A stretch of 64,000 bases of DNA from Lachnoclostridium sp. (GCA_021770065.1 JAETRR010000013.1:100729-164728); one strand, 5' to 3'; shown: positions 7,980 to 17,923, counted from the stretch's first letter. Numbers and translations are program-made. Notes: generated by a model not told the origin, from the letters alone.

Positions 7980-10109
7980 CTATTCCACCGGTTCTTCCGG
8001 AATAAACACCCGGCCGGTATAGGCGGAGGATTCGGATCTTACCCTGGCCTTCGCCTCCTCCACAAAATAATCCTGAGAGCTTATAGAGGCTTTTCCCCTC
8101 CGATCTGCCTTCACATACGTGTCATCCGGCTGAAGAAGATGGGCTTTCACATTATCCTGGAATTCAATATCCAGAATATGAATCACTTCCCTCTTCAAAT
8201 CTTCCTGCTCAATAGGAAAGAGAATCTCCACACGCTTCTCTAAATTTCGGGGCATCCAGTCTGCGCTGGCACAGTAGACCTCCTCCTGGCCCCCGTTATG
8301 GAAGTAAAAGATCCTGCTGTGCTCCAGGAAATTCCCCACAATGGAGCGGACAGAAATATGCTCGCTCACTTCCGGAATCCCCACCTTTAAACAGCAGATT
8401 CCCCGGATTAAAAGGTCAATCTTCACCCCTGCAGCCGAGGCCTCATAGAGAGCCGCAATCACATCGGGATCGCAAAGAGAATTCATCTTCGCCATAATAT
8501 GCCCCTCACCGCCGTTTTCCACATGCTCCTGCTCACGGCGGATCAAGGAAAGGAACCTCTCCTTCAGCCAGATGGGAGCAAGAGAAAGCTTATTCCAGCC
8601 GGCCGGTTCCGAATAACCGGACAGCATGTTGAATACGGCCGTGGCATCCTCTCCGATGGGCGACGAACAGGTCATAAGCCCGAGGTCCGTGTAGAGCTTG
8701 GCCGTAGAATCATTATAATTGCCGGTACCAAGATGCACATATCTGCGGATTCCGTCATCCTCCCGGCGCACCACCAGGGTAATCTTGCTGTGGGTTTTTA
8801 AGCCCACCAGTCCGTAAATCACATGGCAGCCTGCTTTCTCAAGCATCTTGGCCCAGAGAATATTGTTCTCCTCGTCAAACCGTGCCTTCAGTTCCACAAG
8901 CACAGACACCTGCTTTCCGTTCTCCGCAGCCTGAGCCAGTGCCGCAATAATGGGAGAATTGCCGCTGACCCGGTAAAGCGTCTGCTTGATAGCCAGAACC
9001 TTCGGATCCACAGAGGCATCACGCACAAGTTTCACCACAGGATCAAAAGTCTGATAGGGATGGTGAAGGAGCACATCGCCTTTACGGATTTCCTCAAAAA
9101 TATCGCAGTCCGCCGGAAGCTCTTTTACGGCGGCAGGCACATGTCTGGGATAGCGAAGGGCGTCAAAGCCGTCCATGCCATACATTTTCATAAGAAAAGT
9201 CAGATCTAAGGGGCCGACAATCTTAAAAATGGAATCCTCCTTGATGTTAAGTTCCTTGCGCAGGAGCTTCAGAAGGCGCTTATCCATCTTGTCCTCCACC
9301 TCCAGGCGGATAGCTTCCCCCCACTGGCGCTTCTTAAGCTGCTTCTGAATCTCCTTTAAGAGATCCGAAGCATCATCCTCGTCAATGGTGAGATCCGCGT
9401 TCCGCATCAGGCGGTAAGGATGGGCGCAGACAATATTATAGCTCAAAAACAGCTGCTGCATATTGCGCTCAATGATCTCTTCCAGCAGAATTACAACCTT
9501 TGAGCCGTCCTTGTCGTCAGGAAGCCGCACAATACGCGGAAGAACAGAGGGTACCTGGACAGTGGCAAACTCAAGCTCTTCTGTCTTTTCGTTTTTCTTT
9601 GACAAGAGCGCACCGATGTTCAGAGATTTATTGCGGATCAACGGGAAAGGACGTGAGGAATCCACGGCCATCGGAGTCAGCACCGGGTAGACATTCTCCC
9701 GGAAGTACCGATCCGCATACCTGGCCTGCTCTTCATTCAGATCCTCATGCTCCTGTACCACTGTAAGGCCGTGCTGGCGCAGCAGGGGAAGGAGGGAACG
9801 GGAATATGTGGAATACTGGGTACTCACCATTTCCCGGGTAGCCTTTATAATCTCATCCAGCTGTTCCTGCGGAGTCATTCCCGCAATATCCTTTTTGTTA
9901 TACTTTGCGTGAACCATATCCTTCAAAGAAGCAACGCGGATCATAAAAAATTCATCCAGATTGGAAGCTGTTATACTTAAGAATTTCAGCCGTTCAAAAA
10001 GAGGAATGCTCTTATCCCTTGCTTCGCTTAAGACGCGCTCATTAAATGCCAGCCAGGAAAGTTCCCGGTTGCGATAGTATTCGCTTTTGGTAAAATCCTT
10101 CTTTTCCAT
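7980..10109 (-). CDS. ppk1: polyphosphate kinase
   Basis: Reversibly transfers the gamma phosphate of ATP to polyphosphate. The 709 residues match Ppk1 length and domain order: N-terminal helical domain (YYRNRELSWLAFNERVL), head domain, then two C-terminal PLD-like catalytic domains. The phospho-acceptor His region is visible as LKTHSKITLVVR, and the ATP site as LKARFDEENNILWA. ppx lies immediately upstream, 3 bp away, so synthesis and breakdown of polyphosphate are encoded together. AGGAG directly precedes the ATG, with AGGTG slightly further up. Confidence 0.95.
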   Translation of the reverse strand: MEKKDFTKSEYYRNRELSWLAFNERVLSEARDKSIPLFERLKFLSITASNLDEFFMIRVASLKDMVHAKYNKKDIAGMTPQEQLDEIIKATREMVSTQYSTYSRSLLPLLRQHGLTVVQEHEDLNEEQARYADRYFRENVYPVLTPMAVDSSRPFPLIRNKSLNIGALLSKKNEKTEELEFATVQVPSVLPRIVRLPDDKDGSKVVILLEEIIERNMQQLFLSYNIVCAHPYRLMRNADLTIDEDDASDLLKEIQKQLKKRQWGEAIRLEVEDKMDKRLLKLLRKELNIKEDSIFKIVGPLDLTFLMKMYGMDGFDALRYPRHVPAAVKELPADCDIFEEIRKGDVLLHHPYQTFDPVVKLVRDASVDPKVLAIKQTLYRVSGNSPIIAALAQAAENGKQVSVLVELKARFDEENNILWAKMLEKAGCHVIYGLVGLKTHSKITLVVRREDDGIRRYVHLGTGNYNDSTAKLYTDLGLMTCSSPIGEDATAVFNMLSGYSEPAGWNKLSLAPIWLKERFLSLIRREQEHVENGGEGHIMAKMNSLCDPDVIAALYEASAAGVKIDLLIRGICCLKVGIPEVSEHISVRSIVGNFLEHSRIFYFHNGGQEEVYCASADWMPRNLEKRVEILFPIEQEDLKREVIHILDIEFQDNVKAHLLQPDDTYVKADRRGKASISSQDYFVEEAKARVRSESSAYTGRVFIPEEPVE

Positions 10110-10112
10110 CTC

Positions 10113-11651
10113 CTACACCTGCCTTTTCTGCCGAATTACGGGGCGGATACTGAAAATTGTCTCGAAAAATTCCGCTTTATGGGAGAAAAGCCCCTGTTCT
10201 AAGGTTATATCTTCCACCGTGTCCACCACTACAATCAGTTCGCGCTCCTTTAAGGTAACCTTTACATTCTTAAACTTCTGGTTGTGGCTTCTGTCCATAG
10301 AATTTGCTACCCGGAGTATGGCACTGAGCTTTGCGGTCAGAAGATAATCCTGCCGGTCCAGGCTGGAACCGATGGAAAATTCCTCAAAGGATGCAAATTC
10401 CTCCGTGTTAAAGCGAATGGCACTGGCGATGATCTCCCGCTCACGGTGGGACAGGCCGATAATCTCAGTAGACATTACGATCTCATAAGAGCACTCTGCC
10501 GTGCGGTTCATGCTGATATATTTGCCGCAGTCATGCAGAAGCACCGCAATCTGGAGAAGCAGCCGCTCCCGTTTTCCCATACCGTGAATCCGCTTCATTC
10601 TATCAAAAATAGTAAGAGCCAGATATTCCGTACCGGCCAGATGGGTTTTATTGCTCTGATAGCGCTTGGCAATGTTCTTGGCTGCCTCCACAATATCATT
10701 TTCAAAGTTATGGGAAGACTTAAAGATCTTTTTGCGCTCCGCATAGTCATAGGCCAGACCGTCGCTTAAATTAAGACCCGGAATCCAGATGGTCTCCGCT
10801 CCCGTCTCTTCGATAAGGCGCTTGTAAATAATCATTGCCGGCATAATAAGGGACACGTTTTCAGAAATAAGGCCCAGACGCTGTACCATGGCCTGAGGCG
10901 TCCGTGTCATAATCTCCTGGTAGAGCTGGACATATTCCTCCCGGCTCAGCATCAGGCTGTGCTCCATGGCGTTCCTCTGCATAAACTGGGTAATATAGTC
11001 TCCCACCAAAATCATATTTTTAATCTCACGATCCTTTAAGTACAGCCGCTTGTAGCTTTTCAGCTCATTGTTGATCATTTCTTCTATGATATCGCCGAAA
11101 TGAGTGGTGCGGCTCTCCACCTCCGCCAGGCGCTCACGGATGCGCATGGTGCCCAGACGCATATTCTGTGTGGAAACCAGGGCATCCTTGTCAAAAAGGG
11201 AAATCTGGATGCTTCCGCCTCCCACATCCACGATAGCAGTTCCTTTCTGAATGATTTTCTGAAAGGACTCCTCATTTGAGGCGATAGACTTGTAGCCTAA
11301 AAAGCGCTGCTCGGAGTTGCTTAAAACCTCAACCTGAAGTCCGGTGCGCACGCGTATCTTGTCCAGAATCAGAAGACAGTTGCTCGTCTCCCGGATAGCG
11401 CTTGTGGCACAGGCCCGGTAATCGTCCACCTGGTACTCCTTCATAATCCGGGTGAAATCCTCCAGTACACGGCAAAGCTCCTCCAGCATTTCATTGCCGA
11501 TCTTTCCCTTATTGTAGGCATCGCGGCCAAGCTCAATGCCGTGGCGGATGTAGTCTATCTCCCGGATGCCTGTCTTGGGAACCAGTTCCATAATCTTCAT
11601 TCCTACCTCGTAGGAACCGATATCAATTGCTGCAAAAGTTATTATCTGCAT
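10113..11651 (-). CDS. ppx: exopolyphosphatase / Ppx-GppA phosphatase with HD tail
   Basis: An acetate/sugar-kinase/hsp70 fold ATPase that hydrolyses polyphosphate or pppGpp. It shows the N-terminal phosphate loop AAIDIGSYEVGMKI, the second motif VDVGGGSIQISLF, and a C-terminal HD-type domain with LLHDCGKYISMNR. Length is 512. In the N-terminal loop the usual 'GSNS' Asn-Ser is replaced by Tyr-Glu, which is a noticeable deviation. Adjacent ppk1 supports the polyphosphate role. Whether it prefers polyphosphate or pppGpp cannot be told. Confidence 0.9.
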   Translation of the reverse strand: MQIITFAAIDIGSYEVGMKIMELVPKTGIREIDYIRHGIELGRDAYNKGKIGNEMLEELCRVLEDFTRIMKEYQVDDYRACATSAIRETSNCLLILDKIRVRTGLQVEVLSNSEQRFLGYKSIASNEESFQKIIQKGTAIVDVGGGSIQISLFDKDALVSTQNMRLGTMRIRERLAEVESRTTHFGDIIEEMINNELKSYKRLYLKDREIKNMILVGDYITQFMQRNAMEHSLMLSREEYVQLYQEIMTRTPQAMVQRLGLISENVSLIMPAMIIYKRLIEETGAETIWIPGLNLSDGLAYDYAERKKIFKSSHNFENDIVEAAKNIAKRYQSNKTHLAGTEYLALTIFDRMKRIHGMGKRERLLLQIAVLLHDCGKYISMNRTAECSYEIVMSTEIIGLSHREREIIASAIRFNTEEFASFEEFSIGSSLDRQDYLLTAKLSAILRVANSMDRSHNQKFKNVKVTLKERELIVVVDTVEDITLEQGLFSHKAEFFETIFSIRPVIRQKRQV

Positions 11652-11655
11652 ATTC

Positions 11656-12102
11656 TCACGCCTTTCCGGTACTGCCGAATCCTCCCCGGTCTCCGTTTAG
11701 AAGGACATCGGTTTCCTCGAAGGAGAGCTCCGGCTGATGCTCCATAATGCGGAACTGACAGATCCGATCGTTTACCCGGATCCGGGTGTCCCTGAGCGCG
11801 TAGGCCGGCATAAACCATTGATCGTTGTCTCCGCAGTATGTTTCGTCTATGATCCCCATACTGTTTGTCTGGATGATTCCGAAGTTCTTAAAAGTGCTGC
11901 TTCTGGGAACCACATGGGCTTCACAGCCCTTTGGAAGCTCTATGGCAATGCCCAGGGGAATCAGCCGGAACTCTCCGGCCTTCATAGTCACTTCCTCCGC
12001 CGCACGCAGATCGATCCAGTCGGATTTTCCCCCTATATAAGTTAATTTTTCTATCTTATCCGTAAAATACTTCACCCGTATAATTTTCTTCTGCTCCGGC
12101 AT
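11656..12102 (-). CDS. dut: dUTP diphosphatase-like protein
   Basis: Hydrolyses dUTP to dUMP, keeping uracil out of DNA and feeding dTMP synthesis. The five trimeric dUTPase motifs can be traced in order in 148 residues: [47 protein letters not shown] and RGGFGSTG. Motif 3 has D then E-T-Y rather than the usual G-x-x-D-x-x-Y spacing, as in some firmicute Dut proteins. AAGGAG lies seven bases before the ATG. It lies 4 bp before ppx and is probably transcribed with it. Confidence 0.85.
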   Translation of the reverse strand: MPEQKKIIRVKYFTDKIEKLTYIGGKSDWIDLRAAEEVTMKAGEFRLIPLGIAIELPKGCEAHVVPRSSTFKNFGIIQTNSMGIIDETYCGDNDQWFMPAYALRDTRIRVNDRICQFRIMEHQPELSFEETDVLLNGDRGGFGSTGKA

Positions 12103-12127
12103 GGCTTTACTCCTTAAATTTTACTCC

Positions 12128-13378
12128 TTAAAATTTGATCGTCTCCAGGATGCTGGTGCGAAGAAGCGTCAGAGCCGCTACCACGGCGCTCTCCCGTATC
12201 TTCATGCGGTTTCCGGTAAAATGATATTCCTCCACGCGCATATTTCCCTTTACGGATACGGCAATATATACAAGGCCCACGGGCTTTTCCTTCGTGCCTC
12301 CGTCCGGCCCGGCGATTCCCGTGATGGATACGGCCACATCGGAACCGGTGGTTAAAATGGCGCCCTTTGCCATTTCCTTGGCCGTCTTATCGCTGACTGC
12401 GCCGAATTCCTTCAGAGTCAGCTTTTTCACACCGATAAGCTTGCGCTTTGCTTTGTTGGAGTAGGTAATAAAGCCCTGCTTTAATACCTCGGAAGCTCCC
12501 TGGACATTGACCAGGCGTCCGGTAAAGAGGCCGCCGGTACAGGATTCCACGGTGGTCAGCGTCAGCCCCTGCTCCCTTAACAGCTGCACTACGGATTCCT
12601 CTAAGGTCATCATTTCGTCGGTAGTGTAGATATGCCCGCCGAAGCGTACCTTGAGCTCCCGGATCACGGGCTTCATAAGCTTCCTGGCCGCCGCTTCGTC
12701 CGCTGCCTTTGCGGTGAGCCGCAGGTGGACTTCTCCGATTTTGGCATAGGTGGCTATGGTGGGATTGGACTGTTTCTCTATGAGATCCGCTATCATGGTC
12801 TCCACCCTGCTCTCTCCCATACCGCAGATTTTGATCATCTCGGACACGATAATCTCCGGCTGCTTTTTGTTCAAGTAAGGGAAAATATCCTTCTCAAACA
12901 TGGGCTTCATCTCTCCCGGAGGTCCGGGCAGAAGGATGACGGTCTTCTCTCCTTCCTCCAGAATAAGGCCGGGAGCCGTTCCGTTGTCATTGTCGACTAC
13001 GATTGCCCCCTCGGGAACCAAAGCCTGCTTCCAGTTATTATCCGTGATCTCCCCAATGCCTCTGGTGTCAAAAAATTTCTGAATCAGCTCCCGGCTGTGT
13101 GCGTCTTCCACCAGCTTTTTCCCAAGGACTTCAGCCGCAGCCTCTTTTGTCAGGTCGTCCTTGGTGGGGCCTAAGCCTCCTCCTAAGATTACGATATCGG
13201 ATCGATCAAGAGCCAGCTTTAAAGTCTCCTTAAGACGGTCGGGATTGTCTCCCACTACGGTCTGATAATAGAGGGAAAGGCCGAGCTGGGCGCATTTTTC
13301 CGAGAGGTAGGCTGCGTTGGTGTTCACAATGTTTCCCAGCAATATCTCGGTTCCTACGGAAATCAGTTCTACTATCAT
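12128..13378 (-). CDS. cinA: CinA-like nicotinamide-nucleotide amidase / competence-damage protein
   Basis: The 416 residues have two domains. The N-terminal MoaB/COG1058-like domain shows GGLGPTKDD and LLPGPPGEMKPMF. The C-terminal PncC-type amidase shows VESCTGGLFTGRLVN and SITGIAGPDGGT. The PncC activity deamidates NMN back to NaMN in pyridine nucleotide salvage. rimO-pgsA-cinA is a common clostridial order and is usually followed by recA, but here dut comes next. The start ATG has GGAG upstream and sits 1 bp after the pgsA stop. Confidence 0.93.
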   Translation of the reverse strand: MIVELISVGTEILLGNIVNTNAAYLSEKCAQLGLSLYYQTVVGDNPDRLKETLKLALDRSDIVILGGGLGPTKDDLTKEAAAEVLGKKLVEDAHSRELIQKFFDTRGIGEITDNNWKQALVPEGAIVVDNDNGTAPGLILEEGEKTVILLPGPPGEMKPMFEKDIFPYLNKKQPEIIVSEMIKICGMGESRVETMIADLIEKQSNPTIATYAKIGEVHLRLTAKAADEAAARKLMKPVIRELKVRFGGHIYTTDEMMTLEESVVQLLREQGLTLTTVESCTGGLFTGRLVNVQGASEVLKQGFITYSNKAKRKLIGVKKLTLKEFGAVSDKTAKEMAKGAILTTGSDVAVSITGIAGPDGGTKEKPVGLVYIAVSVKGNMRVEEYHFTGNRMKIRESAVVAALTLLRTSILETIKF

Positions 13379-13379
13379 G

Positions 13380-13922
13380 TCAGATATCTCCTTCCAGTAA
13401 TACGCCCTTATTTTTCAGCAGGTAATCCACAAGAGATACCACCGTTAAAATGAGGGCAGTCCAGATTACTATGGTTTCCACAATTGCAAATGTTTCTCCC
13501 AGATCCAGAATCAGAAGTATGATCATGAGCATCTGGAAGGTAGTTTTAAACTTTCCCCAATAGCTTGCCGCAATTACCACTCCATTATCCGAAGCGACCA
13601 GACGAAATCCGCTGATAATGAATTCACGGGCAATAATGACGATAACAATCCAGGCGGCAAGCCGCTTCAATTCCACCAGGCAGATCATGGCGGAGCAGAC
13701 CAGGAGTTTGTCGGCCAGCGGATCCATGAATTTTCCGAAGTTGGTGACCAGATTGTACTTCCGGGCAATTTTTCCGTCCAGAAGGTCCGTAAGGCTTGCG
13801 ATAATAAAAATAGCAAGCGCATAGTATTTTCCATAACTGCCGCCTAAGTCAGTCAGCATAAAAAGGACGAAAAAAGGGATCAGAATCACCCGCAGGATGG
13901 TCAGTTTGTTTGGCAGATTCAT
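13380..13922 (-). CDS. pgsA: CDP-diacylglycerol-glycerol-3-phosphate 3-phosphatidyltransferase
   Basis: Makes phosphatidylglycerol phosphate from CDP-diacylglycerol and glycerol 3-phosphate, the first committed step to PG and cardiolipin. The CDP-alcohol phosphotransferase motif D-G-x2-A-R-x8-G-x3-D-x3-D is present as DGKIAR then GKFMDPLAD. Four or five membrane helices are visible in 180 residues. The start overlaps the rimO stop by 4 bp and has AGGAG seven bases upstream. Confidence 0.95.
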   Translation of the reverse strand: MNLPNKLTILRVILIPFFVLFMLTDLGGSYGKYYALAIFIIASLTDLLDGKIARKYNLVTNFGKFMDPLADKLLVCSAMICLVELKRLAAWIVIVIIAREFIISGFRLVASDNGVVIAASYWGKFKTTFQMLMIILLILDLGETFAIVETIVIWTALILTVVSLVDYLLKNKGVLLEGDI

Positions 13923-15241
13923 ATTAACTCTCCTATCAAATCATATTCATAGGCTCCTGTGACGCGGACCCTTGCAAAGTCTCCGCTTATCAGTGTCTCT
14001 TCTGTATTAATGAAAATGTAGCCGTCTACATCGGGGGCATCCCGGTAAGTGCGGCCCACATAGGCGTTTTCCCCGGATACCCTGCCTTCTATCATCACCT
14101 CCAGTTCGCGGCCCGCCATGGCTTCGGCTTTGTCAAAAGCGATCTCCTGCTGAAGCTCCATAAGCCTGCCCTGACGGTCTGCTTTTATTTCTTCGGGAAT
14201 CTGATCGGGCATTCCCGCAGCCGGGGTATCTTCTTCCTGTGAATAGGTGAATACGCCCAGGCGGTCGAATTCGCAGGCGTCTATGAAAGACATGAGTTCT
14301 TCGTGGTCAGCTTCTGTCTCACCCGGAAAGCCGGTGATCAAGGTGGTCCTGAGGCAGATGTCCGGAATGGCTTCTCTTAAGTCTGCAATGATCCGCTCCA
14401 GATCAGATCGGGTGGTTTTTCTTCCCATGCGCTTCAGTATGGGATCGGAAGCGTGCTGAACGGGGAGATCCAGGTAATGGCAGATCTTAGGTTCCTCTTT
14501 TATTACCTGTATCAGATCTTTCGTGATTTCCTCCGGGTAGCAGTATTGGAGGCGTATCCAGCGAAGGCCTTTCACTCTGCACAGCTCTTTAAGCAGATCC
14601 GGAAGGCGTTTTTCCCCGTAAAGGTCCGTACCGTAAAGAGTGGTTTCCTGGGCAACCAGAATGAGTTCTTTTACGCCCCGGGCGGCCAGATCGGATGCTT
14701 CCTCCAGAAGCTCTTCCATGGGAATACTTCGGTAGGAGCCCCGTACCTTTGGAATAATACAGTAGGTGCAGTGCTTGTCGCAGCCTTCGGCAATTTTCAA
14801 GTAGGCATAATGACCTCCAGTGGTAAGCTGACGTTTTACTTTCGGTCTTACCAGTCGGTTTAAGTCGGCTAATTTCTGCTGCTTCCCGCCTTTCAGGACT
14901 TTGGCAAGGATCTCCGGGAGGGCATCGTAGGCGGTAGTGCCGAGAACCGCATCCACCTCGGGGATCTCTTCGCTTATTTCTTTACTATAGCGCTGTGCCA
15001 GGCAGCCGGTGACGATAAGGGCTCTGCACGGGCCTGTTTTCCGGTATTCGGCCATCTCCAGGATGGTGTTGATGCTTTCTTCTTTGGCGTCGCCTATGAA
15101 GCAGCAGGTGTTAATGACGATGGCTTCCGCTTCGGTTTCGTCGTCCGTGAAGGTGCAGCCTTCTTTCTCCAGAAGTCCGAGCATCTGTTCCGAGTCAACC
15201 AGATTTTTGTCGCACCCCAGGGATATGAATAGTAGTTTCAT
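13919..15241 (-). CDS. rimO: ribosomal protein S12 methylthiotransferase
   Basis: Radical SAM enzyme that adds a methylthio group to Asp88 of ribosomal protein S12. The domain order is an N-terminal UPF0004 domain (MKLLFISLGCDKNLVDSEQM), the radical SAM core with C-x3-C-x2-C in EGCDKHCTYCIIP, and a C-terminal TRAM domain. The start MKLLFIS is chosen because the family begins there and AAGGAC precedes it; the open frame upstream to 15304 has no support. It is translationally coupled to pgsA. Confidence 0.95.
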   Translation of the reverse strand: MKLLFISLGCDKNLVDSEQMLGLLEKEGCTFTDDETEAEAIVINTCCFIGDAKEESINTILEMAEYRKTGPCRALIVTGCLAQRYSKEISEEIPEVDAVLGTTAYDALPEILAKVLKGGKQQKLADLNRLVRPKVKRQLTTGGHYAYLKIAEGCDKHCTYCIIPKVRGSYRSIPMEELLEEASDLAARGVKELILVAQETTLYGTDLYGEKRLPDLLKELCRVKGLRWIRLQYCYPEEITKDLIQVIKEEPKICHYLDLPVQHASDPILKRMGRKTTRSDLERIIADLREAIPDICLRTTLITGFPGETEADHEELMSFIDACEFDRLGVFTYSQEEDTPAAGMPDQIPEEIKADRQGRLMELQQEIAFDKAEAMAGRELEVMIEGRVSGENAYVGRTYRDAPDVDGYIFINTEETLISGDFARVRVTGAYEYDLIGELI

Positions 15242-15324
15242 TGTGGTGATTGTCCTTTTTATTTTGTCTTGTTTTATTATAGTGGATTGAGGTGGAAAAT
15301 TCAACCGGAAGGGATATTTTTGTT

Positions 15325-16206
15325 TTACTCTTTCTGCGGCAGTTGTGCCAGGATGATGGCGGCAGACATAAGGATGCAGCCGAGGATTTCGCGGCTTGTC
15401 AGATGCTGGTTAAGAAGCAGCATACCGGCCAGGACAGATACAACGGATTCCAGACTCAGGATAAGGGAGGCCACGGTAGGATTCATGTCCTTCTGGCCTA
15501 CAATCTGCAGGGTGTAGCCTGCTCCGCTTGAGAGAACGCCCGCGTATAGAATCGGTTTCCAGGCAGCAAAAAGCTGCGGCAGCTCCGGCTTTTCAAAAAT
15601 AAGCATAGCAATTCCGGATACGGCTCCGCAAACAAAAAACTGGATGCAGGACATTTTTACACCGTCTACATACGGAGTGAAATAATCTATCACCAGGATA
15701 TGTATGGAAAAAAGACAGGCACAGATAAATACCAGAATGTCACCTGTTCCAAGGCGCAGGCTTTCGGTCATACATAGGAAATAGAGACCGGCCAGTGCCA
15801 GAAGTACGCCTACCCATACAAAGGGGCCGCATTTTCTGCCGAAAAAGAGGCCCAGGACGGGAACGATAATGATATAAAAGGCAGTGAGGAAGCCTGCCTT
15901 TCCTACACTGGTATAGAGGATTCCGAATTGCTGAAAACAGCTTGCCAGGCAGAGCGCCAGCCCGCAGCAGATACCGCCCGGAATCAGCTTTTTACTGCCT
16001 GCGGAATTTTTTTCCGTCTGTCCGTTCAGGCGGCTGAGTAAAGAGATGCACGGAAGCAGCACCAGGCCGCCGATAACGGAGCGGACGCAGGTAAATGTAA
16101 ACGGACCGACGTAATCCATGCCCACACTCTGGGCTACAAAAGCTACGCCCCAGATGACGGCAGTTAATAATAATATGAAAGATTGTCTTATCTGTCGTGA
16201 GTTCAT
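15325..16206 (-). CDS. EamA/DMT-superfamily transporter, ten-helix type
   Basis: The 293 residues contain two EamA repeats, about ten membrane helices. Signatures include WGVAFVAQSVGMDYVGPFTFTCVRSVIGGL in the first repeat and VASLILSLESVVSVLAGMLLLNQ in the second. Such proteins export or import small metabolites; the substrate is unknown. It sits 11 bp after a lipoprotein gene on the same strand and may be cotranscribed with it. Confidence 0.85.
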   Translation of the reverse strand: MNSRQIRQSFILLLTAVIWGVAFVAQSVGMDYVGPFTFTCVRSVIGGLVLLPCISLLSRLNGQTEKNSAGSKKLIPGGICCGLALCLASCFQQFGILYTSVGKAGFLTAFYIIIVPVLGLFFGRKCGPFVWVGVLLALAGLYFLCMTESLRLGTGDILVFICACLFSIHILVIDYFTPYVDGVKMSCIQFFVCGAVSGIAMLIFEKPELPQLFAAWKPILYAGVLSSGAGYTLQIVGQKDMNPTVASLILSLESVVSVLAGMLLLNQHLTSREILGCILMSAAIILAQLPQKE

Positions 16207-16217
16207 GTCTGTAGATT

Positions 16218-16901
16218 CTACCCCTCATCAAAGCGCAGAGTAGACAGGATGCTTTCCTGCGCGGCGCCCAGTCCTTCATAAGCTTCCACAAAGCAGTCCA
16301 TCTGCACGGTATACAGCTTTTCGTTGTAACGGAAAACGTAAAGATCGCAGGTCCGGCTTTTGTTGTCGGTACCCTCGGAATAACTGATCCAGGAGGCCGG
16401 GTATTCGCCCTCTCCTATCGTCACCTCTTCCACGGTACATTCTTCGTTGCTGTCGGCCACATACCGTTCGATCAGGCTTTCCGTGGATATGCCTTCTGTC
16501 TCCGATATCTTTACAAATACCGGTGTTTCCGAATCGGCTCCATAAGCGTCCGCATAAAAGCACAGCTCCTGTTCTGAAGCCTCTAAGGTAAAGGCTGCAG
16601 GATCGTAGGCTATGGTAAAGCCTTCCATCCCCTGTATTCTGCTGTAGGAAACACTTACCGGTTCCCCCTCTGCCATGAGAATAACCTCTTCCTCTCCCAA
16701 TACGGTTCCCGGCACGTTTTCCACAGCCGCAGAGGCCGGCTGCTCCCCGGATATATCTGTTTCGTTCTCATCTTCTTCTGCCTGTTCTGCCTGTTGTACC
16801 TCGGGTACGGACACTTCTTTCGTTAAATCTCCCCCGTCTCTGCCACAGCCCCACAAAACTGCGGACAGGATCAGGCAGAACGGGAACATCCGCCTACGCA
16901 A
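16218..16901 (-). CDS. putative lipoprotein of unknown function
   Basis: The N-terminus MRRRMFPFCLILSAVLWGC ends in a lipobox cysteine at about residue 19. An acidic, low-complexity linker (EQAEEDENETD) follows, then a compact mixed alpha/beta domain. I do not recognise the domain. The start appears to be TTG at 16901 with AGGAG six bases upstream, overlapping the end of the YqeY gene, which suggests coupled translation; an in-frame ATG four codons on is the alternative. Confidence 0.65.
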   Translation of the reverse strand: MRRRMFPFCLILSAVLWGCGRDGGDLTKEVSVPEVQQAEQAEEDENETDISGEQPASAAVENVPGTVLGEEEVILMAEGEPVSVSYSRIQGMEGFTIAYDPAAFTLEASEQELCFYADAYGADSETPVFVKISETEGISTESLIERYVADSNEECTVEEVTIGEGEYPASWISYSEGTDNKSRTCDLYVFRYNEKLYTVQMDCFVEAYEGLGAAQESILSTLRFDEG

Positions 16902-17340
16902 GAATCTCTCCTACCAGTCTGTTGACCAGGGAGCCGTCTGCCCTGCCCTTTACCCTGGGCATCAGCTCTTTCATAATCTTTCCTTTGTCCCTGCCCGAGG
17001 CTTCCGTGATCCCCAGGGACTCGATTACTTCTTTTATCACTGCGCGGATAGCTTCTTCACTCATTTCCTCCGGGGCAAATTCGGAGAGCACCGCCAGACG
17101 CGCCCTGCACTGTTCAATGATGTCGGTTCGATCTGCCGGGGCTAAATCCATGGTTTCCCTGGTCTGTTTCATTTCCTTTTTGATAACCTCATACTCCTCT
17201 TCCGGGGTGAGGTCTGCGCGCTTGTCGATGGCTTTGTTTTTCAGTGCCGCCAGAAGCATGGAGAGGGTTTCCTTGCGGTCTTTCTCCTTATTCTTCATGG
17301 CTTTCATCATCTCTGCACGGATTTCATCAATTTTACTCAT
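16894..17340 (-). CDS. yqeY: GatB/YqeY-domain protein
   Basis: The 148 residues match the stand-alone YqeY family, which shares the C-terminal domain of the amidotransferase subunit GatB that contacts tRNA. Visible features are the N-terminal helix MSKIDEIRAEMMKAMKNKEKDR, then ETLSMLLAALKNKAIDKR and the C-terminal GRADGSLVNRLVGEIL. The precise role is unknown. AGGAG lies about seven bases before the ATG. Confidence 0.9.
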   Translation of the reverse strand: MSKIDEIRAEMMKAMKNKEKDRKETLSMLLAALKNKAIDKRADLTPEEEYEVIKKEMKQTRETMDLAPADRTDIIEQCRARLAVLSEFAPEEMSEEAIRAVIKEVIESLGITEASGRDKGKIMKELMPRVKGRADGSLVNRLVGEILA

Positions 17341-17509
17341 AATTTTCTCCTATTCCAGTTTCCAATTCTATAATATTTCTCTCAATGCATCTTACCCGAA
17401 ACTTATTCTAGTCTCTTTTTTTCGGAATTTCAAGATCCAGACCGATTTTCACGGAAAGGAACCGCTATTCCAGATTTTCCTTTTTCATTCCTGCTTTACC
17501 CTGTAAATA

Positions 17510-17923
17510 TTATAAAACCATCAGCAGTGTTCCTATCCCAATCAGAATACAGCCTGCAATGGACTTTCCCGTGAATTTTTCATGCAGAAATACGAAAGCC
17601 AGAACCAGTGTGAAAACAACGCTCAGCTTATCAACAGGAACCACCTTTGAGACTTCTCCGGTCTGCAGTGCTTTATAGTAGCACAGCCAGGAGGCTCCGG
17701 TTGCCAGTCCGGACAGAATAAGAAAGAGCCAGCTTCTGCGGTCAATTTTGAATATTCCTGACTGGGCATTTGTCAGAAACACCATTCCCCAGGCCATGAT
17801 TAATACCACAAATGTCCGGATTGCCGTAGCCAGATTGGAATTGACTCCTTCAATTCCGGCTTTGGCAAGTATGGAAGTCAGCGCCGCAAATACAGAGGAT
17901 AAAATTGCAAACAGCAGCCACAT
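17510..17923 (-). CDS. half-size EamA transporter (single repeat)
   Basis: About 137 residues with four or five membrane helices make one EamA repeat (MWLLFAILSSVFAALTSILAKAGIEGV, then PVDKLSVVFTLVLAFVFLHEKFTGKS). Half-size DMT proteins work as dimers; the substrate is unknown. The start is set at MWLLFA because GAGGTG lies six bases upstream; the frame stays open to 17971 without support. It diverges from the serine transporter gene. Confidence 0.8.
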   Translation of the reverse strand: MWLLFAILSSVFAALTSILAKAGIEGVNSNLATAIRTFVVLIMAWGMVFLTNAQSGIFKIDRRSWLFLILSGLATGASWLCYYKALQTGEVSKVVPVDKLSVVFTLVLAFVFLHEKFTGKSIAGCILIGIGTLLMVL

